Source: Gemmataceae bacterium
Lineage (GTDB): Bacteria > Planctomycetota > Planctomycetia > Gemmatales > Gemmataceae
Reading direction: 5' to 3'
Length of the DNA stretch: 6,266 nucleotides
NCBI GenBank assembly: GCA_026418875.1
Contig: JAOAAM010000711.1
Coordinates: forward strand, 1 to 6,266
Positions 5,767 through 6,266 of this stretch are shown here, piece after piece. Position numbers and translations under genes: made by a program. Numbering within the stretch: position 1 is the first letter of the stretch; each line of letters begins with the position of its first letter. Under the pieces are notes generated by a model. It saw only the letters and a list, made by a program, of their open reading frames with translations. It did not search any database and was not told the DNA's origin.

Positions 5767-6266
5767 TCAGAAATCCTCGACTTTGCCAAAGAACAGGATC
5801 GTATTCGTCGGTTTGTGGAGGATGGCGAAGACGAACGGATGATCGGCGCGGAAGACCGCTGGTTCCCCCGGGGCACTGCGGACGCCCACCACGATTCCCG
5901 TCGCCGCTGCGGCTTCGGTTCCCTCCTCGTTCACATCGACGAAGGCCTTGTGGACGGCAGTGGTCACACAGAGTTTCTCGGCACTGAGGTGCATGCCGGT
6001 CAAGTCAGCCGTGTCCTCGAAGAAAACGTCCTTCACCCCCATTTCCATCAGGATCGGTTTCAGATCATAATCCGTCTCGACTTTGAATTTCGGCAGCGAG
6101 ACCAAGACTTGGGGCACATTCCGCAAGTTCGTTGCCGCCTCAGCGAGCAGTTTGGCCGAAATCTGACTTTGCAGCTTCTTCAGGCCGCCACGCTCCCTCG
6201 GCAAGAGCACGAGCATCGCCACGTCCTTGCCGACGTAGGGTAACTCCAGCGCTTTCCAAGGCCCCA
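5767..6266 (-). CDS. serpin-family protease inhibitor, 5' partial
   Basis: About 166 codons of the C-terminal half are visible; serpins are usually 370-400 residues, so the N-terminus and any signal peptide lie beyond 6266. The frame is open to the edge. The upstream residues (ELPYVGKD before VAMLVLLP) fit the serpin fold, so the internal GTG at 6222 is not the start. Recognisable segments follow the serpin order: LPKFKVETDYDLKPILMEMGV, DLTGMHLS, then VHKAFVDVNEEGTEAAAAT, and the C-terminal block FRADHPFVFAI, which matches the classical serpin signature, ending FFGKVEDF. The hinge EEGTEAAAATG (P17-P7) has Thr at P14 and small residues at P12-P9, as in inhibitory members that trap a protease by loop insertion. 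Counting from P17 places P1-P1' at Arg-Ser (codons 5878-5880 and 5875-5877), which predicts a trypsin-like target. The terminator at 5681-5720 follows. Confidence 0.95.
   Translation of the reverse strand, partial: GPWKALELPYVGKDVAMLVLLPRERGGLKKLQSQISAKLLAEAATNLRNVPQVLVSLPKFKVETDYDLKPILMEMGVKDVFFEDTADLTGMHLSAEKLCVTTAVHKAFVDVNEEGTEAAAATGIVVGVRSAPGEPAVFRADHPFVFAILHKPTNTILFFGKVEDF

Noticed and set aside
5623..6243. 206-codon plus-strand frame
   Set aside because: It is antisense to the serpin, whose signature motifs leave no doubt about the coding strand; it also runs through the serpin terminator.

Overview
The window is GC-rich DNA with long open frames and no mobile elements, RNA genes or CRISPR arrays that I can recognise. 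The gene content suggests a planctomycete or a related member of the PVC group. The clues are an excisionase/MerR-type HTH fused to a PTS EIIA domain (an architecture I recall from Chlamydia), a group-3-like sigma-70 factor without region 3, a bacterial serpin, and a very long helical protein of no recognisable family. This placement is inference from gene style and was not tested by a search.

Layout, left to right. Bases 1-2948 (+) hold the 3' part of a large helix-rich protein whose start lies outside the window. It converges on a short JAMM/MPN+ (M67) metallopeptidase gene at 3099-3542 (-); the 150 bp between them contain a degenerate 21-bp tandem repeat. Divergent from the peptidase, across 71 bp, is the HTH-EIIA(Ntr-like) gene at 3614-4318 (+). 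It converges on a sigma-70 family factor at 4425-5207 (-). Upstream of the sigma gene lies a 559-bp gene-free stretch. At its left end, just before the sigma gene, is an AT-rich promoter with a perfect TTGACA box, bracketed by three copies of an AACGTT-centred motif. At its right end is a strong intrinsic terminator, which ends the serpin gene at 5767-6266 (-). The serpin is cut by the right edge, and its visible C-terminal half includes the whole reactive centre loop.

The genes do not look like one operon: orientations alternate and the serpin transcript is terminated before the sigma gene. The two regulators (HTH-EIIA and sigma factor) are convergent neighbours. That recalls the ptsN/rpoN association of proteobacteria, but here the sigma factor is of the sigma-70 family and a shared function is only a guess.

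The observations most worth a second look are the sigma promoter with its flanking AACGTT sites, a seven-codon leader ORF overlapping the sigma start by ATGA, the predicted Arg-Ser scissile bond of the serpin, the HTH-EIIA fusion with its phospho-histidine kept, and the unassigned giant protein. I do not see a clearly new multi-gene system.
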